In this document: in pieces, positions 43,411 through 52,447 of the stretch | Numbering within the stretch: the first letter of the stretch is position 1 | Layout of the letters: every line of letters begins with the position of its first letter | Source: Brevibacillus agri | Lineage (GTDB): Bacteria; Bacillota; Bacilli; Brevibacillales; Brevibacillaceae | Length of the DNA stretch: 64,000 nucleotides | Assembly: GCF_004117055.1 (NCBI RefSeq) | Contig: NZ_CP026363.1 | Location: 3,712,001 to 3,776,000 of the forward strand | Reading direction: 5' to 3' | The notes under the pieces: generated by a model | Seen by the model: the letters and a program-made list of their open reading frames with translations, nothing else | What the model was told of the DNA's origin: nothing | Databases searched by the model: none | Position numbers and translations under genes: made by a program

Positions 43411-43440
43411 AAAAAAATGACTCCGCCAGATTAACTGGCG
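43411..43440 (-). terminator. Terminator of the permease/TIGR03943 operon
   Basis: CGCCAG/CTGGCG hairpin with a T7 run on the minus strand, ahead of the C26 remnant. Confidence 0.75.
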
Positions 43441-43462
43441 AAGCCCATGGTAAACACGATTT

Positions 43463-44614
43463 TTATGGGGTGATATCTGCCGCCTCGTAGCTGTAGTACA
43501 CATACGGATCTTTCGGTGCCTTGACCGCCTGGATTTTCGCATCTTTCAGCACGAGCATGTCATAGCCGTCGACCTGGCGCAGCTCCAGCTTGCCCTGCAC
43601 CTTGACCCAACTGTCCTTCGCCCATTTGCCTGCGTCCTCGCTCTCCACGAGAATGCCGAAGACACTGGCGTCCGCCGTGCAGCACGTCACCGAAAAACGC
43701 GCCACGACGAATTGCTTGTCGCCAAGTCCAGGCTCCCTGTAGACAAAGCCGAGCGTTTCGAGCTGTTTTCCCGCGAAGTCTTTCGCGTACAGCTCGAGCG
43801 TAGTGAGGCCGTCCAAAAAGATTTTGTCATGAAGCGAGATCACGGGCTGCCTGTACATGGAAGCGGCGATGTCGGTGTAAAAATCGCCGAAGCCCCCGCC
43901 CGAAAAGTATCGCTTCAGCTCCTCGTCCGTCATGGACGGACTGGCGCCAGAAGCAGCCTGTGCTGTGCCACTTGCTGTCGGGTTCGCAGCCGTTGCGTCT
44001 GCGGGCACTGCTTGCTCTATCGCTTGCGGCTGCGCGGATTGCTGTGGCGTCTGTTGCTGATCGCCCTTCTGGCCTTCGCCTGTTGTTTCCACCACGACTG
44101 GCGCATTTGCCTGCTGTGATGGCGATGCGTCCTCGCCTGTCTGCTCTGGCGGTGCAGCCTGGCCGCCCTGCTCCCTGGACGGCTGGGACGTTGCTTCTGG
44201 TTGCCCAGCTCCTGTCGCCACTGCCGCCAATTTTCTGGCGTCGCTGCTGAGCAGAGTAACCCCGCGGTTTTCCGCTACGGCGCTCCCCAATATTTTATCC
44301 GGCATGAAAAAGCCCATGAAGATCGGCAGCAAAAACAGGCTGTAGATGACAAGCGAGCCCCAGCGCGTGCGCGGCACCTGGTGCGCTTCCTCGCAGTCGC
44401 ACTCGTACGCCCGGTTTTTGCTGAACAACTGGCGCACGCTCACAATGGTCAAAATGACGAGAATGCCTAGCGTGACGTAGCTGAGCATGTGCAGCTTCGG
44501 CGCGAGGTAATGCCCCAGCTTTTCCGTCCAGATCAGGTAGGACAACAGCGCGGCGAACCCTGCCAAAATCAGGCTGCGCATCAAATAGTGTCTGGTCCAG
44601 TTCGTCTGTTCCAT
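43463..44614 (-). CDS. TIGR03943 (DUF1980) membrane protein
   Basis: A 383-residue protein with three or four N-terminal membrane helices (about 12-110), a long low-complexity Gln/Ala/Pro linker (~120-220) and a C-terminal soluble domain with RFSVTCCTADASVFG, the conserved double Cys of the TIGR03943 family (YcgQ-like). Family members pair with a permease of the DUF318/YcgR type, as here (13 bp gap). A role in metal transport or metallo-protein delivery has been suggested from context; it is not proved. Confidence 0.85.
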   Translation of the reverse strand: MEQTNWTRHYLMRSLILAGFAALLSYLIWTEKLGHYLAPKLHMLSYVTLGILVILTIVSVRQLFSKNRAYECDCEEAHQVPRTRWGSLVIYSLFLLPIFMGFFMPDKILGSAVAENRGVTLLSSDARKLAAVATGAGQPEATSQPSREQGGQAAPPEQTGEDASPSQQANAPVVVETTGEGQKGDQQQTPQQSAQPQAIEQAVPADATAANPTASGTAQAASGASPSMTDEELKRYFSGGGFGDFYTDIAASMYRQPVISLHDKIFLDGLTTLELYAKDFAGKQLETLGFVYREPGLGDKQFVVARFSVTCCTADASVFGILVESEDAGKWAKDSWVKVQGKLELRQVDGYDMLVLKDAKIQAVKAPKDPYVYYSYEAADITP

Positions 44615-44627
44615 TTCTTTCCTCCCC

Positions 44628-45632
44628 CTAGATCGGCATCAGCATCGTAACGGCCAACACCAGTATTGTAATGGCGACGACGAGCTTGACGACAAATCCG
44701 AAGCGGAACGTGCCGAGCAGCATCAGCGTCGTTTTGAAATCAAGCATCGGTCCAAAGACGAGAAAAGCGAGCAGCGAGCTGCTTTGAAACGTGCCCGAAA
44801 ACGATGCGGCAATAAAGGCATCCGCCTCCGAGCAAAGCGAAAACAAGTAAGCCATGCCCATCATGACCAGATGGGACGTAATCGGCGTTTGCCCGATCTC
44901 CACCAAAATGTCGCGGCTCATGAACACTTGCAGGATGCTGCTGACCAACGCCCCGAACAGCAAAAATTTGCCCATGTCGAAAAATTCGTCAACGGCATGC
45001 GCAAAAGTTGCCGACAGCTTGCCCCGCATCGCTTCGCTATGGGCGGCTTCGTGGCGAATTTGCGCCTCTGTCCCGAGCCGCAGCGGGTTCTTTTTCACAA
45101 ACAGCCAGACCAACAAGCCGACGGCCAGCGCGACGAGAAAACCGGCGACTCCCCGGTACAGCGCCATATCCGGCTGCCGCGCGAAGGCGATGTACGTCGA
45201 GGAGAGCACGACCGGATTGACAATCGGTCCGGCGAGTAAAAACACGACGCCGACGGATACGGGCATCCCTTTTTGAATCAGGCGGCGGACAACCGGGACG
45301 ATCGCACACTCGCACACCGGAAACAAAAAGCCGAGCAGCCCGGCAATCGGTAACGCGACGAGCGGATGTTTTGGCATCCAGCGCCTAACCTGCTCTTCCG
45401 AGACAAACGTCTGAATGAAGGCGGAAAAAAACACGCCCAGCAGCACAAACGGGATGGCCTCCAGCAAAATGCTGAGAAAAAACGTTTTGACATCGAGCCA
45501 ACGCGGCGACCATTCTATGCGAAAGCCGGAAAACCAGCTATTCTGGCTGCCAGTGGTAAGCCAGACTACACACAATCCAAGAAGGACGGCCCCTATAATC
45601 TCTATGAGGAAATGACGAATTTTAGCAATCAC
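44628..45632 (-). CDS. DUF318-type permease (YcgR-like)
   Basis: A 334-residue permease with 8-9 predicted helices. Motif GLLGFLFPVCECAIVPVVRRLIQKGMP is the conserved PxCECxxxP helix of the family, which may bind a thiophilic ion. It is the first gene of the operon with the TIGR03943 protein. GTG start at 45632 after AAGGAG. A Zur-like palindrome overlaps the region 24-44 nt upstream of the start, pointing to zinc control. It is divergent from the ArsR gene. Confidence 0.87.
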   Translation of the reverse strand: MIAKIRHFLIEIIGAVLLGLCVVWLTTGSQNSWFSGFRIEWSPRWLDVKTFFLSILLEAIPFVLLGVFFSAFIQTFVSEEQVRRWMPKHPLVALPIAGLLGFLFPVCECAIVPVVRRLIQKGMPVSVGVVFLLAGPIVNPVVLSSTYIAFARQPDMALYRGVAGFLVALAVGLLVWLFVKKNPLRLGTEAQIRHEAAHSEAMRGKLSATFAHAVDEFFDMGKFLLFGALVSSILQVFMSRDILVEIGQTPITSHLVMMGMAYLFSLCSEADAFIAASFSGTFQSSSLLAFLVFGPMLDFKTTLMLLGTFRFGFVVKLVVAITILVLAVTMLMPI

Positions 45633-45655
45633 GTAAGCTGTCCACTCCTTTTAGC

Positions 45656-45676
45656 AAATCGTCATCATTCCTAATT
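45656..45676 (-). promoter_or_regulatory. Zur-like operator before the permease
   Basis: A 21-bp site reading AAATCGTCATCATTCCTAATT on the plus strand is split here as AAATCGTCAT, C, ATTCCTAATT. Against the Bacillus Zur consensus the left half matches 9 of 10 and the right 7 of 10. It lies between the divergent permease and arsR genes, close to the permease start. Confidence 0.45.
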
Positions 45677-45771
45677 AGATACTCCTTGCGCACTTTCCTC
45701 CTGGTTCCCGTCTTTTTTTCCGTCCCTTTCCGTTTTATAATGGATAAAACCGACTGTGCGGGGGGAAGAAC

Positions 45772-46173
45772 ATGGAGCTGGAATTTCAGCGTGCTGCTGA
45801 AGAAGGAGACGTTTGCGAGATCCAAACGGTCGATGAAGCGAAGGTAAACAGGCTGCGGCCGAAGATGAGCGAAACAGAAGGCGTCGCCCCTTTGTTCAAG
45901 GCGCTGGCTGACGACACGCGCGCGAAAATCATTTACGCCCTGGCGCTGGAGGGCGAGCTGTGCGTGTGCGATGTCGCGGCCACGATCAACAGCTCGATTG
46001 CCAACACCTCCCACCATCTGCGCTTGCTGCGCAACATGGGGCTTGCGCGGCACCGCAAGGACGGAAAGCTCGTCTACTACGCCCTGGACGACGACCATGT
46101 TCGCCATCTGATTATGTGCGGGATCGAGCATGCGGCCGAATTGAAGCAATCGAAAAAGACAGCTCGTTCTTGA
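45772..46173 (+). CDS. ArsR/SmtB family metal repressor (CadC-like)
   Basis: A 133-residue winged-helix repressor. A CadC-type alpha3N metal site is suggested by C15 in GDVCEI plus C64 and C66 in ELCVCDVA. A second alpha5-like pair (DDDHVRHLI) resembles the Zn sensor site of SmtB/CzrA. The recognition helix is SSIANTSHHLRLLRNMG. It would release DNA on binding Zn, Cd, Pb or Co. GGGGGGAAG precedes the ATG. It is upstream of, and in the same direction as, czcO-czcD, whose promoter carries an ArsR-type palindrome. Confidence 0.88.
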   Translation: MELEFQRAAEEGDVCEIQTVDEAKVNRLRPKMSETEGVAPLFKALADDTRAKIIYALALEGELCVCDVAATINSSIANTSHHLRLLRNMGLARHRKDGKLVYYALDDDHVRHLIMCGIEHAAELKQSKKTARS

Positions 46174-46231
46174 TTAGTTCCATTGTGGCTCGTCACATTT
46201 GTGGCGGCTTTTTTTATTGTTTTTACCTAAC

Positions 46232-46273
46232 ATTCAAATGATTGTTTGAATATAATAATGAATGTGGTATGAT
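46232..46273 (+). promoter_or_regulatory. czcO-czcD promoter with ArsR-type operator
   Basis: ATTCAAA and TTTGAAT (46232-46251) form a perfect 7-bp inverted repeat with 6-nt spacer; the right arm contains the -35 TTGAAT (46246-46251), and TATGAT at 46268-46273 is the -10, 16 nt away. The repeat is like CadC/CzrA operators. Confidence 0.7.
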
Positions 46274-46308
46274 TTAGGTAAATTCCCGGCCGAAAGAAGG
46301 GGTCTCCC

Positions 46309-47355
46309 ATGCACGACTACGAAGTCATCATCATTGGCGGCGGCCAGTCCGGCCTTGCGCTGGGCCATTTTTTGCAGCAGCGGCAGGTACGCTTTGTCAT
46401 TCTGGACCAAAACGGACGCGTCGGGGACAGTTGGCGCAAGCGTTACGACTCCCTCGTGCTGTTTACCTCGCGCAAGCACAATGCCCTCCCCGGCCTGGCC
46501 TTTCCCGGAGAGCCGCATACCGTTCCGACGAAAGACGAAGCCGCGGACTATCTGGAGCTGTACGCCAGTCATTTTCAATTGCCCGTCCGTTTGAATACGG
46601 CGGTCGTCTCCGTCGAGCGCACGGCATCGGGCTTTCTCGTGCAGACAGGGCACGAAGCGCTGCGAACGAAAAACGTCGTCGTCGCAACAGGCCCGTTTCA
46701 ATCGCCTTACATCCCGCCGTTTGCCGGGCATTTGGCCCCCGATGCCGTCTCGCTCCATACGGCGCACTACCGAAACGAAAGCCAGCTCCCCGCCGGGCCC
46801 GTCCTCGTCGTCGGCTCAGGCAATTCGGGCGCGCAAATCGCCGTGGAGCTGGCCATGCACCGCCCCGTCATTTTTTCCAGCGGACAGCCGCGCGTTCATC
46901 TGCCTTTGTACGTTTTGGGCAAAACTATTTTTGACTACATGCAGTTGTTTGGCTTGCTGGACGCCCCGCGCTCGTCGTGGGTCGGAAAGCAACTGATGAA
47001 ACGACCTGATCCGATTTTTGGCTACCAAAAACAGATGAAAGCTCTGGCAAAAACTGGCGCCATGCGCATCGCGGCCAGAACCGTTCGCCTTGCGGACAAA
47101 ACCGCCTTTTTCGTGGACGGCGGGCAGGCGAGCTTCCAGAGCGTTTTATGGGCGACCGGATTTCGCCCCGACTACGGCTGGCTGTCCATGGCAGACGTAC
47201 TCGACCCAAGCGGCTGGCCGCGGCATGATCGCGGTGTCACAGCCGTGCCGGGACTGTTTTTTCTCGGGCTTCCCTGGCAGCATACACGCGCCTCCGCGCT
47301 CATGGGCGGCGTGGGAAAAGACGCTTTCTTTCTTGCTGAACAACTCGTCCGCTAA
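46309..47355 (+). CDS. czcO: FAD/NAD(P)-dependent oxidoreductase (CzcO-like)
   Basis: A 348-residue flavoprotein monooxygenase-like enzyme: FAD GxGxxG in IIIGGGQSGLALGHFL, NAD(P) GxGxSG in VVGSGNSGAQIAVEL and a late ATGFRPDYGW. In B. subtilis the paralogue czcO follows czcD in one operon under CzrA; here the order is czcO then czcD. Its reaction in metal tolerance is not understood. AAGAAGGGG precedes the ATG. Confidence 0.87.
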   Translation: MHDYEVIIIGGGQSGLALGHFLQQRQVRFVILDQNGRVGDSWRKRYDSLVLFTSRKHNALPGLAFPGEPHTVPTKDEAADYLELYASHFQLPVRLNTAVVSVERTASGFLVQTGHEALRTKNVVVATGPFQSPYIPPFAGHLAPDAVSLHTAHYRNESQLPAGPVLVVGSGNSGAQIAVELAMHRPVIFSSGQPRVHLPLYVLGKTIFDYMQLFGLLDAPRSSWVGKQLMKRPDPIFGYQKQMKALAKTGAMRIAARTVRLADKTAFFVDGGQASFQSVLWATGFRPDYGWLSMADVLDPSGWPRHDRGVTAVPGLFFLGLPWQHTRASALMGGVGKDAFFLAEQLVR

Positions 47356-47382
47356 AGCGACCCAATAGAGGAGGGCAACACT

Positions 47383-48348
47383 ATGGGATTCCACCATCAC
47401 GACCACGGAGATGGACACGACCATCATCACCATGGAAAAGGAGCGAGCAAAAAAGCGCTGTTCACTTCTTTTCTCATCATCACGGTGTTTTTGATCGTCG
47501 AGACGATCGGCGGCTTTTTGACCAACAGTCTTGCGCTTTTATCCGATGCCGGCCACATGCTGAGCGATGCCCTGGCGCTTCTGCTCAGCCTCGTTGCCTT
47601 GCACTTTGCCGCGCGTCCCCCTTCGGCCAAAAAAACGTTCGGGATGCAGCGTTTTGAAATTCTCGCTGCCTTGACAAACGGCGTCACGCTCGTGCTGATT
47701 TCCTTGTTCATTTTCTGGGAAGGCTTCCAGCGCCTGCTCCAGCCTCCCGAGGTGGCCAGCGGAAAAATGATCGTCATTGCCGCCATCGGTTTGCTCGCCA
47801 ATATCGCCGCTGCCTTCGTCCTCATGCGCGGCGATTACAAGGACAACGTGAACGTGCGCAGCGCCTACCTGCACGTTCTGGGCGACATGCTCGGCTCTGT
47901 CGGCGCCATTCTCGGCGGCATCCTGATGCTCGCTTTCGACTGGTACATCGCCGACCCGCTCATCAGCATTATCGTCGCCTTCCTGATCTTGCTCAGCGCC
48001 TGGCGCGTCACCAAGGAATCGGTCAACATCTTGCTGGAAGGAGCGCCCTCCCGCCTCGACACGACAAAGGTGGAAGCGCGCCTGGGCCAGCTCGACGGCG
48101 TGCGCAAAGTGCACGATCTGCACATCTGGACGGTCACTTCCGGCTTTGACTCGCTGACGTGCCACCTCATCGTCGAGGACGGCTTGCCGAGCTACCCTGT
48201 CCTGGATGCGGCGCTGGAGCTTTTGCAAAAAGAATTTGGCATCACGCACGCGACGATCCAGATTGAGAACTCTTCAATCTCGCACGGCAAGCTGCATTGT
48301 CAGGGAGGGGCGCGGGGGCATGTGCATGAGCACGGACACTCCCGCTGA
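47383..48348 (+). CDS. czcD: Cation diffusion facilitator CzcD
   Basis: A 321-residue Zn/Cd/Co proton antiporter. The N-terminus is a His-rich stretch (HHHDHGDGHDHHHH), six membrane helices follow with the CDF metal site LLSDAGHMLSDALALL (D-x-x-x-D in helix 2) and YLHVLGDMLGS in helix 5, and a C-terminal cytosolic metallochaperone-like domain ends in another His tail. It lies 27 nt after czcO in the same operon. GAGGAGGG lies 8 nt before the ATG. Confidence 0.95.
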   Translation: MGFHHHDHGDGHDHHHHGKGASKKALFTSFLIITVFLIVETIGGFLTNSLALLSDAGHMLSDALALLLSLVALHFAARPPSAKKTFGMQRFEILAALTNGVTLVLISLFIFWEGFQRLLQPPEVASGKMIVIAAIGLLANIAAAFVLMRGDYKDNVNVRSAYLHVLGDMLGSVGAILGGILMLAFDWYIADPLISIIVAFLILLSAWRVTKESVNILLEGAPSRLDTTKVEARLGQLDGVRKVHDLHIWTVTSGFDSLTCHLIVEDGLPSYPVLDAALELLQKEFGITHATIQIENSSISHGKLHCQGGARGHVHEHGHSR

Positions 48349-48421
48349 ACACGCGAACTCACACGTTCACGCACACCGCCATAACCACGAACGTCCCATC
48401 TCCAAGCCCCGCCCCACTGAG

Positions 48422-48463
48422 CAAAAAAAGAACCATCTCCCTTACCAAGAGAGATGGTTCTTC
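48422..48463. terminator. Bidirectional terminator
   Basis: AAAGAACCATCTC pairs with GAGATGGTTCTT, with an A/T-run on the acsA side giving a strong minus-strand U-tract. Confidence 0.9.
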
Positions 48464-48473
48464 GTCTGTTCGC

Positions 48474-50189
48474 CTAGTCTTCCATCGTGGACAGGTCGCC
48501 TGTCGGCAGGCCCAGCTCCCACGCCTTGAGGACGCGGCGCATGATTTTTCCGGAGCGCGTTTTTGGCAGCTTGTCGCGGAACTCGATTTCGCGCGGTGCG
48601 GCGTGGGCTGCCAGCCCCTCCTTCACGAACTTGCGGATGTCGTCCATCAACGCTTCGCTCGGCTCGTAGCCCGCGCGCAGCGAGATGAACGCCTTGATAA
48701 TTTCGCCCCGCAGCGGATCGGGCTTGCCGATTACCCCTGCTTCGGCGACTGCCGGATGCTCGACCAGCTTGCTCTCGACCTCGAAAGGACCGACGCGCTC
48801 GCCGGACGTGTTGATAACATCGTCAATCCGGCCCTGGAACCAGAAGTAGCCTTCCTCGTCCTTGTAAGCCGAGTCGCCCGACACGTACCAGCCCGGGATG
48901 CTGAAATATTCTGCGTATTTCGCCGGGTTGTTCCAGATTTGTCGCATCATCGACGGCCAGCCGACGCGGATCGCAAGGTTGCCCATCCGGTTTGGCGGCA
49001 GCTCGTTGCCTTGGTCGTCGATAATCGCCGCGTAGACGCCCGGGACAGGCTTGCCCATCGAGCCTGGCTTGATCGGCATGCTGCGGTAGTTGGAAATCAG
49101 TTGGCCGCCAGTCTCTGTCATCCACCAGTTGTCGTGGATGCGGTGGTTGAACACGCGCAGTCCCCAATACACAACCTCCGGATTGAGCGGCTCGCCGACG
49201 CTCAGTACATGGCGCAGGCTGGACAGATCGAAGCGCTTCACAACCTCATCGCCTGCGCCCATCAGCATGCGGAACGCGGTAGGCGCGCTGTACCAGACCG
49301 TTACTTTATATTTTTCAATCGTTTTATACCAGTCTTCCGGAGTGAATCGTCCGCCGCGAATGACGTTCGTGACGCCGTTCAGCCACGGAGCGAAAATGCC
49401 GTACGAAGTGCCTGTCACCCAACCCGGGTCGGCTGTACACCAGTACACATCGTCTTCTTGCAAGTCCAGCACCCATTTTCCTGTCTGGTAGTGCTGAATC
49501 ATCGCGTTGTGGACGTGCAGCACGCCTTTTGGCTTGCCTGTCGAGCCGGACGTGTAGTGCAAAATCATGCCGTCCTCGCGATCCACCCACTCGATCTCCA
49601 GCTCCGAGGATGCTTTTGCCATCGCTTCTTCAAAGCTGACTTGCCCTTCCGCAAGCTCCTCTTTTGCCCCGACAATAATGACGTGCTTGAGGGCTGGCAG
49701 CTCGGATACCGGGATGCGCGGCAGCAGCGCAGGAGTCGTCACAATCGCGGTCGCTTCGCTGTTTTCCAGACGGTCGCGCACCGCTGCTTCCATAAATGCC
49801 TCGAACAAAGGGCCGACAATCGCACCGACCTTCAGCGTTCCTAAAACGCTTACATAAAGCTCTGGGGTACGCGGCATGAAGACGAACACGCGGTCGCCTT
49901 TTGCGATTCCCAGGTCACGCAGTACATTTCCGAATTTATTGGACAGCTCGCTCAGTTGGGCAAAGGTGTAGGCTTCTTCCCGGGTCAAATCGCTGTACAG
50001 CAGCGCGACCTTGTCCTTGCGCTCGGTAGAAAGATGGCGATCAATGGCTTCATAAGCCATATTCACTTTTCCCGTCTCATACCAGGAAAATTGCTTTTCG
50101 ACATCCTTCCAGTCAAAATTGGCGTACGTCTCGTCGTAATTCTCCAGGTTGAATCGGCCTTCTGTCGCCGGAATTTTTTCTACGTTCAT
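48474..50189 (-). CDS. acsA: Acetyl-CoA synthetase
   Basis: Activates acetate to acetyl-CoA via an adenylate. The 571-residue ANL enzyme has P-loop YTSGSTGKPKGVLH, A-motif region NWWMTETGGQ, WFQGRIDDVINTSGER and the C-terminal KTRSGKIMRR whose Lys is the regulatory acetylation site in the family. Length matches B. subtilis AcsA (572). Start ATG follows AGGAGAG. It is divergent from the phosphoesterase gene; no clear cre site was found in the shared 162-bp region. Confidence 0.96.
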   Translation of the reverse strand: MNVEKIPATEGRFNLENYDETYANFDWKDVEKQFSWYETGKVNMAYEAIDRHLSTERKDKVALLYSDLTREEAYTFAQLSELSNKFGNVLRDLGIAKGDRVFVFMPRTPELYVSVLGTLKVGAIVGPLFEAFMEAAVRDRLENSEATAIVTTPALLPRIPVSELPALKHVIIVGAKEELAEGQVSFEEAMAKASSELEIEWVDREDGMILHYTSGSTGKPKGVLHVHNAMIQHYQTGKWVLDLQEDDVYWCTADPGWVTGTSYGIFAPWLNGVTNVIRGGRFTPEDWYKTIEKYKVTVWYSAPTAFRMLMGAGDEVVKRFDLSSLRHVLSVGEPLNPEVVYWGLRVFNHRIHDNWWMTETGGQLISNYRSMPIKPGSMGKPVPGVYAAIIDDQGNELPPNRMGNLAIRVGWPSMMRQIWNNPAKYAEYFSIPGWYVSGDSAYKDEEGYFWFQGRIDDVINTSGERVGPFEVESKLVEHPAVAEAGVIGKPDPLRGEIIKAFISLRAGYEPSEALMDDIRKFVKEGLAAHAAPREIEFRDKLPKTRSGKIMRRVLKAWELGLPTGDLSTMED

Positions 50190-50351
50190 GCTCTCACTCT
50201 CCTAAACCCCTTAATGGATTCTTCACTACGCAACATTCATAATATTTCTGCACTTTTCGCTAAATTCCTTCTGCCAGAACCTACTTATTCGAAAAGCGCA
50301 GAAATCGAGTATAATGACACTACCTTGGGGATAAAGGAGATGGCCGAAGAG

Positions 50352-51260
50352 ATGTTATGGTTTTTACTGATTGTCGCTGTCGCCTTGCTCTTTGTCAAAG
50401 CGTATCGCAATACATTCGATGTCCATACCAACTATGTTTCCATTCCGCTGCAACCGTCGCAGCATATAGATGATCGGCAAGACTTCGAACCGCTCTCTGT
50501 CTTGCATCTGTCCGATTTGCATATGGAAAATTTGTCGATTGACCCGATGCGGATCGTCCGCGATTTTTCCGGGCAATCGGTCGATTTGATCGCGATTACC
50601 GGAGATTTGCTCGATCGCCATAAAAACATTCCGAAAGCAGTCGCCTACGTCGAGCGGCTGATGCAATTGCAGCCTGCGCTCGGTACGTATGTCGTTTTTG
50701 GCAACCACGACTACGTTCTCTCGCCGCCAAAGCTGGCGCAACTGAAATCGGAGCTGACGCGGATCGGCTGCCGCGTCCTCATCAACGAACATGTGACGGT
50801 CGACCATAAAGGCCAGCCGCTGCACATCATCGGCGTCGACGATTACAGTACGCGCCGCAGCCAACTGGAAAAGTCGTTTCAAGCCGTTCCCGCGACAGGC
50901 GTGCGCCTCGTTCTCACGCACGACCCGAATATCGTCTTGCATATGAAAGATTACGCCTACGATTACTTGCTGGCCGGACATTTTCACGGCGGGCAAATTC
51001 ATTGGCCGCGTCCTTACCACCTCGCCAAAATGGGGAAGTTGCCGCGGCTGAACATGGTCAAAGGGCTGCATGAGATGGACGGACGGCCGTTCTACATTAG
51101 TGAGGGCCTGGGGCAAACAGGGCTGAACGTCCGCCTCCGCTCTCGTCCGGAAATGACACTGCACACGCTAGGCAGCGCAAGCCTGCTTGCGGTCCCAGAG
51201 GCAACGGCAGCACAGCCTTCCGCTTTGCAGGAAAGCGCCGCCACGCTTGCCTTGGAGTAA
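50352..51260 (+). CDS. Membrane-anchored metallophosphoesterase (YkuE/YaeI-like)
   Basis: A 302-residue calcineurin-like phosphoesterase. One N-terminal membrane segment (WFLLIVAVALLFVKAY) is followed by the metal-site blocks LSDLHMENL, ITGDLLDR, FGNHDYV, LTHDPNI and AGHFHGGQIHWP. B. subtilis YkuE is similar and acts outside the membrane. The ATG at 50352 is 12 nt after AAGGAG; ATG at 50340 abuts that site and is less likely. Confidence 0.88.
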   Translation: MLWFLLIVAVALLFVKAYRNTFDVHTNYVSIPLQPSQHIDDRQDFEPLSVLHLSDLHMENLSIDPMRIVRDFSGQSVDLIAITGDLLDRHKNIPKAVAYVERLMQLQPALGTYVVFGNHDYVLSPPKLAQLKSELTRIGCRVLINEHVTVDHKGQPLHIIGVDDYSTRRSQLEKSFQAVPATGVRLVLTHDPNIVLHMKDYAYDYLLAGHFHGGQIHWPRPYHLAKMGKLPRLNMVKGLHEMDGRPFYISEGLGQTGLNVRLRSRPEMTLHTLGSASLLAVPEATAAQPSALQESAATLALE

Positions 51261-51304
51261 TGTATAATAGACCTACGCAAGAGTTTGTAACGGAGGTCTT
51301 CGCT

Positions 51305-52339
51305 GTGGAAAAATGGATGAAGGAAGTCGAGCAAATCAGGCAGGTTACGAACTTGCCGATCGTTTGCGTGAAAGTTTGTGAACACGAGATCAGCCAGACT
51401 CAGCAAGAATGGGAGCAAAAAGGCTGGGAACTTGTTTCGCTTGCGTCTGAGCACGATGCCGCCTACCTCGTGCTGATTGAAGCGATGCAGTGGCCCGCGT
51501 CTTCCCGTTCCTTGCTGAGTCTGTTTTTTTCCCGTCCCGAAGAAAAAGCGCCCCCGACGCTGCACGAGCAGATTGCGGTATGGCTGCAATCCATGGTCAC
51601 AGGATTGCGCCAGGCTCCCCCTGAACGTCTCGATGCCCGCTGGCCGTGGAAGGAAGAGCGCCTCGTCTTTTTGATCGAGCGCAACCGGACGGAAGGCACA
51701 GGCACGTGGGAAGCGTTGCAAAGCTGTTTGCACCCGTTTTTCCGCGAAACGGCTGCCTACGCGCCAAAAGCGTCGAGCCTCGCCTTTTTTGCATTGAGTC
51801 ATGCTTATTCTGTCCTGCTGCTCCCGATCTCAATCCTGGAGGGCGCAAAGGAGCGGGCTGACTTGCTGGAATGGGCATCCGGCCTGTACGACCTGATCTC
51901 GACCGAATGGATGGAGCCTGTGCGCATCATTGTCAGCGCGCCCGTGGCTGCGCCTTCCTCTCTGGAAAAAACGCTCGCCGGGCAACTGCTGTTGTCCCGC
52001 GCCTTGCATCAATACCGGGCACAAGTGATGGTCGCGGGCGACTGGATGTATCCGTTGGAGCGCTGGGCTGCTTCTCTGCCTGCGGAAACGGCGAAGGCGA
52101 TTGCCCGCGAGCTTGCCGCTCTCATGTCTGTGCCGCAAATCAGCAGCGAGCAGCGCGAAACGTTGGAGACGCTGTTCGCGCGGCAGCTCAATGTCAGCGA
52201 GACAGCCCGGCAGCTTTTTTTGCACCGCAACACGCTCTTGTACCGGCTGGACAAGCTGACGGAACAGACGGGCCTTGATCCGCGCCAGTTTCCTGACGCC
52301 GTTTTGCTCCAGCTCTATTTGCTCTTTCGGCAGCATTAA
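51305..52339 (+). CDS. PucR/CdaR-type transcriptional regulator
   Basis: A 344-residue regulator ending in a PucR-type HTH (FARQLNVSETARQLFLHRNTLLYRLDKL followed by TEQTGLDPRQFPDAVLLQLYLLF, quoted in parts). The N-terminal ~270 residues show no known sensor; they are alpha/beta with Trp-rich stretches. The start is the GTG at 51305, 8 nt after GGAGG; earlier frame from 51260 overlaps the phosphoesterase stop. It lies directly upstream of the MsmX-like ATPase, possibly as its activator. Confidence 0.83.
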   Translation: MEKWMKEVEQIRQVTNLPIVCVKVCEHEISQTQQEWEQKGWELVSLASEHDAAYLVLIEAMQWPASSRSLLSLFFSRPEEKAPPTLHEQIAVWLQSMVTGLRQAPPERLDARWPWKEERLVFLIERNRTEGTGTWEALQSCLHPFFRETAAYAPKASSLAFFALSHAYSVLLLPISILEGAKERADLLEWASGLYDLISTEWMEPVRIIVSAPVAAPSSLEKTLAGQLLLSRALHQYRAQVMVAGDWMYPLERWAASLPAETAKAIARELAALMSVPQISSEQRETLETLFARQLNVSETARQLFLHRNTLLYRLDKLTEQTGLDPRQFPDAVLLQLYLLFRQH

Positions 52340-52447
52340 CAAAACATTTTGTACATTTCATCCATAGTCTAACTGTCTAAAAATTGTTACTCTTGCAAAA
52401 AGTCATCCGAGAATTGCTCCCCTATCATTCAAGGAGGTGCCTCTTCC

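Noticed and set aside
50190-50351. CcpA cre site between acsA and the phosphoesterase gene
   Set aside because: The best match (GAAAAGCGCAGAAA) is poor on the right half.
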